From Lacihabitans soyangensis (GTDB lineage Bacteria > Bacteroidota > Bacteroidia > Cytophagales > Spirosomataceae), in the NCBI RefSeq assembly GCF_024343775.1, contig NZ_RJUF01000180.1:1-64000 (forward strand): a stretch of 64,000 bases of DNA, written 5' to 3'. Of the stretch, positions 27,308 through 36,767 are shown one piece after another. How positions within the stretch are numbered: the first letter of the stretch is position 1; the number at the start of each line of letters is the position of its first letter. The position numbers and the translations under genes are program-made. Below the pieces are notes generated by a model, which saw only the letters and a program-made list of their open reading frames with translations, made no database searches and was not told the DNA's origin.

Positions 27308-30109
27308 TTAACCTCTTTGGCATACTTGAACAAAGTCACAGAACTTACATTGATTATTATCTTCGGTTTGTTCAAACATTTGAGTCTTATCAAGAAGTTC
27401 TTCGGTGATACTTGACAACATAGACGTGGTTGCCTCCATGATTTCGAGGTGGCTAAAATCCGATTTGTTAAAAGTTAAATTAGCCGTAAGATTGCGGAAT
27501 GAATAAATAATAAGCTGAATAGTATTCATGTCTATTCTTTCATCGAACTCTTTTTCTAAGCTATTTAAATTATTACTAATGAGGTAGTAATAAATGATAA
27601 GCTGCCTAAGTTTCGATTTTTCGGGATCCAGAAGTATTTGTGTGAGACTTAAGTCTTTTGTCAACAGCAGGTCCCTTTCAGCTACTTTGCCTGTTTTGTA
27701 ATCAATGACTTTCAGAAACGATCCCGTGGACTCTATTTTATCAATTACACCCTTAAGCTTAACATTTGTTTCACCAAAAGTATCGATGGCGAAAAGTTCT
27801 TTTTCAATGCCTAGAACTTTAAATTTCTCTGAAAACTCGTTTTCTCTTTTCGAAAAATATTTTTCCAGAATTTTCTCGACAACAGAAAGCAAAATGAGAT
27901 TCATTCCGTTGTCAAAATCGAACTGTTTCTGGTTTTCTTTGATGGCTATAGCCAATTCTTTTTGAATACTTTCCTTTTGTTTTTTTAATTCTGCAATGCC
28001 TAATTCCGCTTTTGATACAAGAAATGGTATGTCCAGATTCTCTAAAACTTTGTGGACAATAGTACCGAAAACATCCGTACCAATCTGACTCTTCAATTCG
28101 TCCTCATTTCTGATTTTCTGAATGTATTTCCAATAAAACTTTAAGCTACAACTTAAGTAATCATTTATAGATGTGGCACTTAAGCCTTTTGAACTCAAAA
28201 AATCTTGAATTCTGGTTAAATTATCTTTTTCTACAAAAATGCCAGTTTTAAAGGCCTTGTTTTCAGTGTTTTGAAAATTTAAAACAGGGTATGAAACCTT
28301 AATTCTAGGATTATATACTATCAATTCCTCTTCTACCTGCCTAATAAACCTGCTTTTTTCTTTGTTTCCGAGGGCTTCTGAGGCTCCGTTGAGATAGATA
28401 AAATTCAGTTTGTTGGCCCTTTGCAATAACCTAAAAAAATGGTAGGCCATGATGGCGTCTTGGTCTGAGTACAGTGGCAAACCGAATATTTTGCTGGCAT
28501 CGAAAGTGAAAAAAGAATTGATTTTCTTCGCTGAGGGCAAATTACCTTCGTTGAAAGTCATGATGGTAACACATTCAAAATCAATGCAGCGGGTTTCCAA
28601 CATACTCATTATCTGCAGCGGCGTATCGGACTCTCCTTCAAACGGAACTCGTTGGTTTTTGAGTAAGTCTTCTGTTAAGGACCTAAAGGATTTGAAGTTT
28701 AACTCCACTCCTGCTTTTATCTTTTCTTTGATAAGATTGATTTTGTTTTTAAGCACATTGGCAAAAACAAACTCTAAATCACCAAAGTCTTTAAATTGAA
28801 CGTCAAAAAATCGATTAATCACCAATTCAATGGCTGAAATACAATCATTTACAGACCCTTTCTTGAAAAATATATTTATAATTTCCGAAGAAACCTTGTT
28901 TTGGGCCAACCAGTCGAGATCAAAAAAAAGTCTCTTGCTTTTGGCAATACTATTTGTTAAAGCATTCAATTGCTCCTCTCCTATTTCATTAATTATCAAA
29001 ACATTAAGAACAGGATTTTCGATAATTTTAATAAAAGTGGTTTGGTGATTTTTGACCGTATCATTGTGTTCGTGATACTGAAAACACGCTATAATTAATC
29101 GTAAAATTTCGGCAAATTGACTATTAGAAATGGGTAAACCAATAGAAATGTTGAATGGTAAAGCTAAAGACGGAATATTTAATAAAAGTGGCAAAAATTG
29201 ATTTTCGTCCAATACCACTATTACATGTCTCTTATTGGCCGACTCCATCGCCAGGTTTGATACTAATTTGGATTGCAGGCTGTCGTTGTTGAGCTCAAAA
29301 ATTCTAACATCCTTTTTTGTATCCTTCAAGTAACTGTTTTGAAAACTCCATTTTCCGAATTTCCCTGATTTTTTATAGGCCCTTAATTTTTTTCCAGCCT
29401 TATTTTGAGAATTCATGTAAAAATCGTCCGTATCCCAGATACATTCTGACTTTTTTGCTTTCTCTAAGGTTTCAATAATCTTCTCTTCAGCTCTACTTAG
29501 GGCATTCAGACCCACGAAATAGAATTTTTTAGACTCCTGGCCAAGAATTAGGCTTGGATTTTCGGCAACTTTCCTGTAAACCATGCCTCTATAGCATGTT
29601 TTATTATCCAGCAATTTCTGGTTTAGCTGCTCGTAAACCATCGAGATTTTATCGAAAAAACTAAAATAACTCTGAGCTGTTGTTGTAAAAACGTAGTCCT
29701 CGCTTAATTCCCACCGACTAATAGCATCGGCTTCACTCATGTATTTGAATAGTAAATGAGGATGTTCTACTAAAGAAAAATCAATATTTTCGAAGTCTTT
29801 CAGCAAAGTGGGAACCCACGACATGAACTTCTCAAAGCTTTGTCCAGAATCTAATTTTGAAAGAATATCATAGATTTCGAAGTACAAATCGACATTATCG
29901 AGGGTGGTAAGCCCCGAAACTCTAAGTATAAAATCATCAATCGATTCTATTCTTGGTGCGAAAAAAGGTAGCTCTGATAAGTCCGAAAGGGCTTTCTTCA
30001 AGAAAAAAACCGCCCTTCTGCTTGGTAAAATAACCTGAAGATGTTGTAATTCATTTTTGGAATGATTACTGAAAATGGTTTGAGCGGCTATTTCTAAGAA
30101 AGATTGCAT
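27308..30109 (-). CDS. AddB-like PD-(D/E)XK exonuclease subunit
   Basis: 933 residues. The N-terminal half resembles an inactivated UvrD-type helicase fold (LQHLQVILPSRRAVFFLKKA in place of a Walker A). The C-terminal third is a RecB-type nuclease: NDYLSCSLKFYWKY supplies one Cys. A GTIVHKVLE helix, the VIDYKTGK active-site strand and CKFCDFVQVC (Cys at 921, 924, 930) supply the others. This is the four-cysteine Fe-S arrangement of AddB. Its role would be processing of double-strand breaks with an AddA/UvrD-like helicase, which is not in this window. It is followed 28 nt upstream on the same strand by the photolyase gene. Confidence 0.82.
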   Translation of the reverse strand: MQSFLEIAAQTIFSNHSKNELQHLQVILPSRRAVFFLKKALSDLSELPFFAPRIESIDDFILRVSGLTTLDNVDLYFEIYDILSKLDSGQSFEKFMSWVPTLLKDFENIDFSLVEHPHLLFKYMSEADAISRWELSEDYVFTTTAQSYFSFFDKISMVYEQLNQKLLDNKTCYRGMVYRKVAENPSLILGQESKKFYFVGLNALSRAEEKIIETLEKAKKSECIWDTDDFYMNSQNKAGKKLRAYKKSGKFGKWSFQNSYLKDTKKDVRIFELNNDSLQSKLVSNLAMESANKRHVIVVLDENQFLPLLLNIPSLALPFNISIGLPISNSQFAEILRLIIACFQYHEHNDTVKNHQTTFIKIIENPVLNVLIINEIGEEQLNALTNSIAKSKRLFFDLDWLAQNKVSSEIINIFFKKGSVNDCISAIELVINRFFDVQFKDFGDLEFVFANVLKNKINLIKEKIKAGVELNFKSFRSLTEDLLKNQRVPFEGESDTPLQIMSMLETRCIDFECVTIMTFNEGNLPSAKKINSFFTFDASKIFGLPLYSDQDAIMAYHFFRLLQRANKLNFIYLNGASEALGNKEKSRFIRQVEEELIVYNPRIKVSYPVLNFQNTENKAFKTGIFVEKDNLTRIQDFLSSKGLSATSINDYLSCSLKFYWKYIQKIRNEDELKSQIGTDVFGTIVHKVLENLDIPFLVSKAELGIAELKKQKESIQKELAIAIKENQKQFDFDNGMNLILLSVVEKILEKYFSKRENEFSEKFKVLGIEKELFAIDTFGETNVKLKGVIDKIESTGSFLKVIDYKTGKVAERDLLLTKDLSLTQILLDPEKSKLRQLIIYYYLISNNLNSLEKEFDERIDMNTIQLIIYSFRNLTANLTFNKSDFSHLEIMEATTSMLSSITEELLDKTQMFEQTEDNNQCKFCDFVQVCQRG

Positions 30110-30137
30110 AGTTCATTTTAAAGCCGCAATATCAAAC

Positions 30138-31454
30138 TTATTCCGCTTCATTCAAAGCCTCTTTGTAAACTTTTAAGGCTCTTTCTCTTGCCATTTTATG
30201 GTCAACAATAGGCTTGGTATAAGTTGGACTAAGATACTCTGGGACCCATTTTTTGATGTACTCAAGGTTTTTATCAAATTTGAGCGTCTGAGATTCTGGA
30301 TTGAAAATTCTAAAATATGGTGCGGCATCACAACCACTACTTGATGCCCATTGCCATCCGCCATTGTTGGCAGAGAAATCAAAGTCATTGAGTTTTTGTG
30401 CAAAATAGGCCTCGCCCCATCGCCAATCTATAAGTAAATGTTTACACAAAAAGCTAGCCACCACCATTCTTACTCTGTTGTGCATAAAACCCGTATTATT
30501 CAGCTCTCTCATGCCAGCATCTACCAGCCAGTAACCTGTTTTGCCTTCACACCAAGCTTTAAACTCCGCTTCGTTGTTTCGCCACGGAATTTTGTCATAA
30601 GCTTTCTTAAAGGCCTTTCCGGCATTTATTTGTGGGAAATTTGCCAAAATATTCATGTAGAAATCTCTCCAGATGAGTTCGTTAAGCCAAGTTTCGCTGC
30701 CAAACATCAATGCGTATTGCACACATTTACGTGTACTTATGGTGCCGAACCTGAGGTGTATGCTCAACCTACTCGTACCTACAATTGCAGGGAAATCCCT
30801 CTTTTCCTTGTAGTTCAATAGAATTTGCTTCGATAATGTGGGTTTCTGAAACTCAATTTCGGTTTTTTCAAAACCTATATCGGTCAGATTCATCGCATCC
30901 ATCTTCACTATTTTCAGGAAATTATTGAAGTACTTCTCAGTAGGATACGATTTTTTGTAAAAGTCATTTAATTTCTCTTTCCATTTTCTTGAGTACGGAG
31001 TAAAAACCGTGTAGGGCGTTCCTGTGGCTGACAATACCTCGTCTTTCTCAAAAATACACTGGTCTTTGAAAGTGTGAAAAGTGGCGTTTTGGGCTTGGCA
31101 TAGCTTGTTAACTTTCCCATCTCTAATTAAAGCATATTGCTCATAATCATGGTTACAATACACTTTTTTGACATTGTATTCCTTGAAAATTGAGTTCCAG
31201 ATTTCCATTGGATTCCCATATTTCACCAAGATGTCTGATTCGAGTGCATTAAGTTGAGTTTTAATAGAAGAAACGGCCTGATGAATAAAATCTACTCTTC
31301 TATCTTTCTTATTTTCAAGTTTGTCAAGGATATTTTTGTCGAAAATAAAAATTGGAAGAACTTTAAGGCCTGATTTCAGTGCCCTGTAAAGCCCTGCGTT
31401 ATCGTCTAACCTAAGGTCTCGTCTAAACCAAAATATCGCAATTTCTTCTTTCAT
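30138..31454 (-). CDS. Deoxyribodipyrimidine photolyase / cryptochrome
   Basis: 438 residues. The N-terminal antenna-binding domain starts with WFRRDLRLDDNAGLYRAL. The C-terminal FAD domain contains ELIWRDFYMNIL, MRELNNTGFMHNRVRMVVAS, HLLIDWRWGE and NNGGWQWASSSGCDAAPYFR, with the conserved Trp residues. It uses blue light to split cyclobutane dimers. It precedes the AddB-like gene (28 nt gap), making a DNA-repair pair. Class I CPD photolyase is more likely than a sensory cryptochrome, given the short C-terminus. Confidence 0.92.
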   Translation of the reverse strand: MKEEIAIFWFRRDLRLDDNAGLYRALKSGLKVLPIFIFDKNILDKLENKKDRRVDFIHQAVSSIKTQLNALESDILVKYGNPMEIWNSIFKEYNVKKVYCNHDYEQYALIRDGKVNKLCQAQNATFHTFKDQCIFEKDEVLSATGTPYTVFTPYSRKWKEKLNDFYKKSYPTEKYFNNFLKIVKMDAMNLTDIGFEKTEIEFQKPTLSKQILLNYKEKRDFPAIVGTSRLSIHLRFGTISTRKCVQYALMFGSETWLNELIWRDFYMNILANFPQINAGKAFKKAYDKIPWRNNEAEFKAWCEGKTGYWLVDAGMRELNNTGFMHNRVRMVVASFLCKHLLIDWRWGEAYFAQKLNDFDFSANNGGWQWASSSGCDAAPYFRIFNPESQTLKFDKNLEYIKKWVPEYLSPTYTKPIVDHKMARERALKVYKEALNEAE

Positions 31455-31472
31455 ATATTACATTATTTGAAC

Positions 31473-31480
31473 TAACTTTG
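31473..31480 (+). promoter_or_regulatory. -7 element upstream of the LolA-like/purK/purE unit
   Basis: TAACTTTG fits TAnnTTTG; a -33 TTG is not found. The leader would be about 33 nt. Confidence 0.4.
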
Positions 31481-31519
31481 GAGCATTAAACATTGTTTAA
31501 ACAAAATCACCTTACAATT

Positions 31520-32224
31520 ATGAAAGCACTCGTTTTAACCGCCTTCTGTTTTTGTTTTGTTATGGCTAAAGCTCAAGACTTGACTTTGGCCGACCAAGTT
31601 ATCGATAAATATTTGGAAGTAACCAAAATCAAAGCCAATGCCGGTAGTATTACTGACCTGGTCATGAGTTTTACCTCAGAGTCTCCAAGAGGGGTAGCCG
31701 AAACTGAAATTAAGTACCAATTTCCACTCAAATACAATATGACTGTATTTGCCAATGGAATGGAGTTGATGTCCAATATATATGATGGAGACAAATTAGC
31801 TAGGAAAAGTAATTTTGGCGGGGCAAATCAGGACCCTAAAACAGGTAGTGCGGCAAAATCTGAGGCTCAAAAATCAAATCCTTTTTTCGAGTTAGATTAT
31901 AAAAATCAGGGTTTTACGGCTACCTTGTTACCCAAAGAAGGTGATATGTATGTGATTGAGTACAAAGACCCAGAAGGGAAGACTTGGAAAGATTATTTTA
32001 ATGCAAAGACAGGATTTAAAGATAAAACTTGGATGAAGGTTGAAAGTCCGAGGGGGACCTCAGAAATAACCGTTTTGTATGAAAACTACAAGGCATTTAA
32101 AGGAAGCGAAATTTTATTCTCGGCCATCAAAAAGCAATCGGCTCAAATGGGTGAAATAACCAATGAGTTGCAATCAATTAAAGTAAATAAAGGCTTGAAA
32201 GCCAAAGACTTCGAGATAAAATGA
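31520..32224 (+). CDS. Exported LolA-like protein
   Basis: 234 residues from the ATG at 31520, which gives a compact signal peptide (MKALVLTAFCFCFVMAKAQD). Nine upstream in-frame residues are unlikely to be used. The mature part has the beta-strand pattern of LolA/LppX-like periplasmic lipid-binding proteins, with segments ITDLVMSFTSESPRG, KYNMTVFANGMELMSNIYDG and TWKDYFNAKTGFKDKTWMKV. No LolC/E genes are adjacent. The stop overlaps the purK start by 4 nt (ATGA). Assignment to the LolA fold is by pattern only. Confidence 0.65.
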   Translation: MKALVLTAFCFCFVMAKAQDLTLADQVIDKYLEVTKIKANAGSITDLVMSFTSESPRGVAETEIKYQFPLKYNMTVFANGMELMSNIYDGDKLARKSNFGGANQDPKTGSAAKSEAQKSNPFFELDYKNQGFTATLLPKEGDMYVIEYKDPEGKTWKDYFNAKTGFKDKTWMKVESPRGTSEITVLYENYKAFKGSEILFSAIKKQSAQMGEITNELQSIKVNKGLKAKDFEIK

Positions 32225-33363
32225 GTTTTGACAATTCCCAAAAAATAGGAATTCTGGGTGGAGGACAGTTGGGTAAAATGTTGATTCAAACCGCATTAGA
32301 CCTTGATCTTGACATTAGTGTTTTGGATAATGATCCTGATTGCCCCTGTAAATCCATCGCAACAAATTTTGTAAAAGGTGATATTTCGGATTTTCAAACG
32401 GTGTATGATTTTGGAAAAGACCTAGATGTTTTGACCATTGAAATAGAAAATGTGAACATCGAGTCCCTTAAAAAGCTTGAGTCTGAAGGAAAAAAGGTAT
32501 TTCCGCAGCCACATATCGTTGAGAATATAAAAAATAAGTGTACCCAGAAACAATTTTTTAAAGACCACGATATTCCCACCTCGGAATTTATTTTGGTTAG
32601 TGGTCTTAAAGAGATTGCAGACAACAAAGAATTTCTGCCTGCGGTAAATAAAATCGGTGTAGGTGGTTATGACGGAAGAGGAGTCCAAACTATCAGAACC
32701 GAAGCCGACATCGAAAAGGGATTTGATGCTCCAGGTATTCTTGAAAAATTTGTCGATTTTGATAAAGAACTGGCTGTTATAGTTGCTCGTAATTCAGACG
32801 GGGAAATTAAGACTTTTCCAGTAGTTGAAATGGTTTTTCATCCCGTGGCTAACTTAGTGGAGTATTTGTTTTCTCCTGCCGCTATTTCTAACCATATTGC
32901 AGAAAAAGCGAATAAAATTGCCATCCAAACTATAGAAGCTTATAGTCTTGTGGGGCTTTTAGCCGTAGAAATGTTTGTTACTAAGTCTGGTGAGATATTG
33001 GTTAATGAGGTAGCTCCAAGGCCTCACAACAGTGGGCATCATACCCAAAAAGCCAATTTGGTTTCACAGTACGATCAACATTGGAGGGCAATACTAAATC
33101 TACCTTTGGGCGATACAAAAGATATTTCGATGGCTGCCATGGTCAATATTCTTGGAGAAGAGAACCATGAAGGCATAGCTCAAGTAGAGGGTTTAGAAAA
33201 AATATTAGGCCAAGATAATGTATTTCCTTTTTTCTATGGTAAGAAAAAAACCAAACCATTCAGGAAGATGGGACATGTGAGTATTTTAGCCGATGACTTT
33301 GATAAATTAAAAGAAAAGGTCAATTTTGTACAAGAAAACTTGAAAGTTGTTTCAAAAAAATAG
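32221..33363 (+). CDS. purK: N5-carboxyaminoimidazole ribonucleotide synthase
   Basis: 380 residues; ATP-grasp enzyme that carboxylates AIR with bicarbonate and ATP in purine synthesis. N-terminal nucleotide-binding GILGGGQLGKML, then VGVGGYDGRG, EKFVDFDKELAVIVAR and EVAPRPHNSGHHT. The last motif is the PurK/ATP-grasp metal-binding signature. It overlaps the preceding gene by 4 nt and is followed by purE. Confidence 0.96.
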   Translation: MSFDNSQKIGILGGGQLGKMLIQTALDLDLDISVLDNDPDCPCKSIATNFVKGDISDFQTVYDFGKDLDVLTIEIENVNIESLKKLESEGKKVFPQPHIVENIKNKCTQKQFFKDHDIPTSEFILVSGLKEIADNKEFLPAVNKIGVGGYDGRGVQTIRTEADIEKGFDAPGILEKFVDFDKELAVIVARNSDGEIKTFPVVEMVFHPVANLVEYLFSPAAISNHIAEKANKIAIQTIEAYSLVGLLAVEMFVTKSGEILVNEVAPRPHNSGHHTQKANLVSQYDQHWRAILNLPLGDTKDISMAAMVNILGEENHEGIAQVEGLEKILGQDNVFPFFYGKKKTKPFRKMGHVSILADDFDKLKEKVNFVQENLKVVSKK

Positions 33364-33367
33364 AATT

Positions 33368-33853
33368 ATGGTTGGTATAATAATGGGGAGCATTTCTGAC
33401 TTGAAAGTTATGCAAGGTGCGGTAGATATTTTGGAGAAATTTCAAGTAAAGTATGAAATAGAGATAGTTTCGGCACATAGAACTCCCGAGAAAATGGTTT
33501 CTTACGCATCAGAAGCAGAAAGCAGAGGCCTAAGTGCCATAATAGCTGGAGCTGGTGGGGCGGCACATTTGCCAGGTATGGTGGCATCTTGCACGGTTTT
33601 ACCAGTGATTGGTGTACCGGTGAAATCTAGCAACTCTATTGATGGCTGGGATTCGGTATTGTCTATCTTGCAAATGCCCAATGGCGTGCCGGTAGCAACA
33701 GTTGCCCTCAATGCCTCCATGAATGCTGGTCTGTTGGCTATTCAAATAATGAGTACGGCTGATTCTGAGCTCAGGAAGAAATTACACAATTACAAAGAAG
33801 AATTGAAAGAGAAAGTGAACCAAATGAATGTTGAATTAAATAGTGCAAAATAA
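33368..33853 (+). CDS. purE: N5-carboxyaminoimidazole ribonucleotide mutase
   Basis: 161 residues from the ATG at 33368, the start used by PurE proteins (MVGIIMGSISDLKVM). The longer frame from 33347 overlaps purK and lacks similarity. It has SAHRTPEKM (catalytic His) and AGAGGAAHLPGMVAS. It converts N5-CAIR to CAIR, the step after purK. The stop overlaps the LysM gene start by 1 nt. Confidence 0.96.
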   Translation: MVGIIMGSISDLKVMQGAVDILEKFQVKYEIEIVSAHRTPEKMVSYASEAESRGLSAIIAGAGGAAHLPGMVASCTVLPVIGVPVKSSNSIDGWDSVLSILQMPNGVPVATVALNASMNAGLLAIQIMSTADSELRKKLHNYKEELKEKVNQMNVELNSAK

Positions 33854-34476
33854 TGGAATTTGAAGACAGAAACCCCAAACCCGAAACCCCGAACAGTGGC
33901 TTACCAATGGCCGTTTTATTGGTCTTAGTAGGTATCATTTGTTTATTACTTTATGCTGGATGGCATTTGATGTCTGATGACGCATCTAAAGCAAGCGATC
34001 TTGGTCAAGAACCTGTTGTTGTTGAAAAAATGCAGGATTCAGTCGTGGTAGATACAGATACCACACTTAGCTCAGCTCCAGTTTCTGTTGAAACCGAAGA
34101 AATAAAATCGGAGGAGTTAAAAGCAGCGGTAAAATCTGTAGAAACTGAAAAACCTCTAAATATTAGTGGTGAAAAATTATCACATACGGTGAAGGATGGT
34201 GAAACGTTCTATGGTATTGCCAATAAGTTTAATGTTTCGGCCAATACCCTGAAGAAACTAAACCCAAGTGTTGAGCCAAGTGGAATTAAAGTTGGCGTTA
34301 CTAAACTTGTTATTCCTATTCAGGGATATCACGTAGTTGGGCCTGGAGATATTCTTAAAGTAGTAGCTAAAAAATATGATATAACCGTTGAAGGTTTAAT
34401 GGCAGCAAATGGAAAGACCAAGAATTTTGCTGAAAGAGGCGAAAAACTAATAATCCCTAAAAAGGTTAAAGAGTAA
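33853..34476 (+). CDS. Membrane-anchored protein with two LysM domains
   Basis: 207 residues. A short cytoplasmic start is followed by one transmembrane helix (about 18-38, LPMAVLLVLVGIICLLLYAG) and an acidic linker. A first LysM of about 108-152 (SHTVKDGETFYGIANKFNVS) precedes a second of about 158-202 (YHVVGPGDILKVVAKKYDIT). LysM modules bind GlcNAc-containing peptidoglycan. It has no hydrolase domain, so it probably has a structural or scaffolding role. It is cotranscribed with purK/purE and followed by a strong terminator. Confidence 0.88.
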   Translation: MEFEDRNPKPETPNSGLPMAVLLVLVGIICLLLYAGWHLMSDDASKASDLGQEPVVVEKMQDSVVVDTDTTLSSAPVSVETEEIKSEELKAAVKSVETEKPLNISGEKLSHTVKDGETFYGIANKFNVSANTLKKLNPSVEPSGIKVGVTKLVIPIQGYHVVGPGDILKVVAKKYDITVEGLMAANGKTKNFAERGEKLIIPKKVKE

Positions 34477-34492
34477 AATAAAGTTTAAAATG

Positions 34493-34529
34493 AAAAAGCC
34501 TGATAATTTAGTGATTATCAGGCTTTTTT
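34493..34529. terminator. Bidirectional terminator after the LysM gene
   Basis: The 15-bp stem AAAAAGCCTGATAAT / ATTATCAGGCTTTTT has a 6-nt loop. It also serves the minus-strand lspA group. Confidence 0.95.
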
Positions 34530-34552
34530 GTTAGTTATTTATATTGTCAAGA

Positions 34553-34807
34553 TCAATTTTCCATAAAAGTGAGTACTGCTAGGGCAGCGATAGCAGATGC
34601 CAGAATGATATTCCAAGTCCTTTTGGACCTCTCTGTTTTATAATTCATTATCAAAAACATCCCCAAAAGTGCTATAATTAGAAAGAACAACTTAAAGGTT
34701 TTGTAAAAACTTTGTGGAATTTGATAAGACATAAATAAGGCAGTGAGAATAGAAATTGCCACACCAATTTTTAAATAATTTAATGCCTTTGAACTGCTGA
34801 TACTCAT
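34553..34807 (-). CDS. Small multi-pass membrane protein (84 aa)
   Basis: Three hydrophobic segments (about 11-28, 37-55 and 66-82) are separated by short charged loops (YKTERSKRTW). No family is recognised. Its ATG overlaps the lspA stop by 4 nt, and lspA in turn overlaps proline dehydrogenase by 4 nt, so the three genes form a translationally coupled unit. Role unknown. Confidence 0.65.
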   Translation of the reverse strand: MSISSSKALNYLKIGVAISILTALFMSYQIPQSFYKTFKLFFLIIALLGMFLIMNYKTERSKRTWNIILASAIAALAVLTFMEN

Positions 34808-35469
34808 ATTTCGCTTGGTTTAATGTTATTATCTGTTTCTTGTTCTGTTTCCTCCTCTGTCATATGTTTTACAAATTCATCATCAAGAGGTTTCATGTCT
34901 AAAAATCGTTTTTGAAAAATCAAAATTGCCGCTACACCACAAAATATACAAGCATCGGCAAAATTGAAAATCGGTGTTAGGTGATAGTTCCCTCCTACTA
35001 CCGGCACCCACTGAGGCCAAACCCCGTCTAAGAAGTTAAAGTAGAACATATCTATCACTTGACCGTGAAACCATGGTGTAGATGCACCTTCAGCGGCATT
35101 TCCTACTAGAAATACACCATAAAATATACTGTCGATGAGATTACCGATGGCACCGGCCAAAATAGCTCCAATAGCCCATAACAAACCATTATCGGGTGTT
35201 TTCTGAGCTTGGTGATTAAGGTACCAGCCTATTGCAAACATTGCCACCAACCTAAAACTTGTCAGAATCAGCTTACCATATTCTCCGCCTAATTCTATAC
35301 CGAAGGCCATGCCTGGGTTAGTGACGTAGTGGAGCTTTAAAAAATTGGGTATTAAATCAATGTTGCCAAAATGCTGAGGAACTACGATGAAGTGCATCCA
35401 AAGTTTAAGTACCTGATCAATGATTATCAATAATATGGTGAACAGAAAATATTTGTAGGATAATTTCAT
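34804..35469 (-). CDS. lspA: Lipoprotein signal peptidase II
   Basis: 221 residues, longer than the 160-170 of E. coli. Catalytic aspartates are in GNLIDSIFYG and FNFADACIFCG. About 45 extra residues (AEGASTPWFHGQVIDMFYFN onward) lie between them, plus a charged C-terminal tail of about 35 residues. Such insertions are common in Bacteroidota LspA. It cleaves prolipoproteins at the lipobox Cys, matching the several lipoproteins in this window. Confidence 0.93.
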   Translation of the reverse strand: MKLSYKYFLFTILLIIIDQVLKLWMHFIVVPQHFGNIDLIPNFLKLHYVTNPGMAFGIELGGEYGKLILTSFRLVAMFAIGWYLNHQAQKTPDNGLLWAIGAILAGAIGNLIDSIFYGVFLVGNAAEGASTPWFHGQVIDMFYFNFLDGVWPQWVPVVGGNYHLTPIFNFADACIFCGVAAILIFQKRFLDMKPLDDEFVKHMTEEETEQETDNNIKPSEI

Positions 35470-36656
35470 ACTTTGTTATTGCTTCTTCTTTTTAATTCTT
35501 TCTTTAGTAATAAAAACTCACGGCTGCTTTGTCCTGCTATTGATGTATTTTCATCGGCTCTTCTAAACAAATATGGCATTACCGCTTCTATTGGACCATA
35601 GGGAACATATTTGGCAACATTATAACCTTTTTTGGCTAAATTATAAGAGATATTGTCGCTCATGCCCAAAAGTTGAGCAAAATAAACACGTTGATCTCCA
35701 GAATCCAAACCTTTTTTGTTCAACAAATCTACTCCTAACTTACAACTGGTCTCATTATGCGTCCCGCAGCATAGACTTACGGTCTCTATGTTGTCCATAC
35801 AAGCCTCTAATGCCAAATTAAATTGCTCATCGGTTTTAGCTTTGTTTTCATTTATGGGGTCTGGGTAATTCAATTCCTCAGCTCTTTTTCTCTCTTTTTC
35901 CATGTATGCACCCCTCACAAGCTTTGCCCCTATTTTAAAGCCGCCCGCTTTTGCTTTCGAAATGTGTTGCATCAGTATTCCCAAGCCTTCGTTTCGATAG
36001 AGTTGGTAGGTGTTGTAAATATATGTTGCACCGCCTAAGTTATATTTTTCCATTTTTTCCAAAACCAGAGCGTCTATGACCGTTTGGATCCATGTTTCTT
36101 CGGCATCAACAAACAAGCGTATTTCACATTCGGATGCCTTTTTACAAATATTTTCAAATCTCTTTTTAAAGTTCTCCCATTGCTTTTCTTCCGTCTCGGA
36201 CAACTTATTACCAACCTGTACTTTGGTCAAAAGGTCTCTGGAGCCTATTCCCGTAATCTTAAATACCGAAAAAGGAATCTCCTCTTTATGTGATTTACCA
36301 TAGGCAATAGAAGCAATCACCTCGGCCTCAGTTGCATCAAAACTTTTTTCATCGTCCTCGCCTTCCACAGAATAATCCAAGATTGTACCCACTGAAAACC
36401 TATGAAGATTTTCAATTGTATTTTTACAATCTTCGATTGTTTCGCCACCACAAAAAAGTTCAAAAATGGTCTGTTTTATTATTTTTTTTATGGGCAAACC
36501 AAATTTTAAACTGTATTTAATAAAAAAAGTACCTATCTTTACGAGCCAATTTTGGTTCATTAAAGCGAAAATGGCATAGTTTTTTTTCAGTTTTTCGATA
36601 CTTTGATTTTCAAAAGCGACTTTTGTGTCCGAAAAATCAATTTCTAGGCGTTCCAT
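35466..36656 (-). CDS. Proline dehydrogenase
   Basis: 396 residues, monofunctional (no delta-1-pyrroline-5-carboxylate dehydrogenase domain). FAD-dependent TIM-barrel motifs: GAKLVRGAYMEKER, CGTHNETSCKLG, and the C-terminal YVPYGPIEAVMPYLFRRADE plus GQSSREF substrate-binding block. It oxidises proline to pyrroline-5-carboxylate. First gene of the unit with lspA and the 84-aa protein. That pairing has no evident functional logic. Confidence 0.93.
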   Translation of the reverse strand: MERLEIDFSDTKVAFENQSIEKLKKNYAIFALMNQNWLVKIGTFFIKYSLKFGLPIKKIIKQTIFELFCGGETIEDCKNTIENLHRFSVGTILDYSVEGEDDEKSFDATEAEVIASIAYGKSHKEEIPFSVFKITGIGSRDLLTKVQVGNKLSETEEKQWENFKKRFENICKKASECEIRLFVDAEETWIQTVIDALVLEKMEKYNLGGATYIYNTYQLYRNEGLGILMQHISKAKAGGFKIGAKLVRGAYMEKERKRAEELNYPDPINENKAKTDEQFNLALEACMDNIETVSLCCGTHNETSCKLGVDLLNKKGLDSGDQRVYFAQLLGMSDNISYNLAKKGYNVAKYVPYGPIEAVMPYLFRRADENTSIAGQSSREFLLLKKELKRRSNNKV

Positions 36657-36767
36657 TTTATTTTGAATGTTTGTCGATGATGCTGCAAAGATACCTATTA
36701 GGATTTAAATAATAATGTTTAGGGATATACAATTGACATCCGTGTCGGTTTTTTTAATTAATTACAG

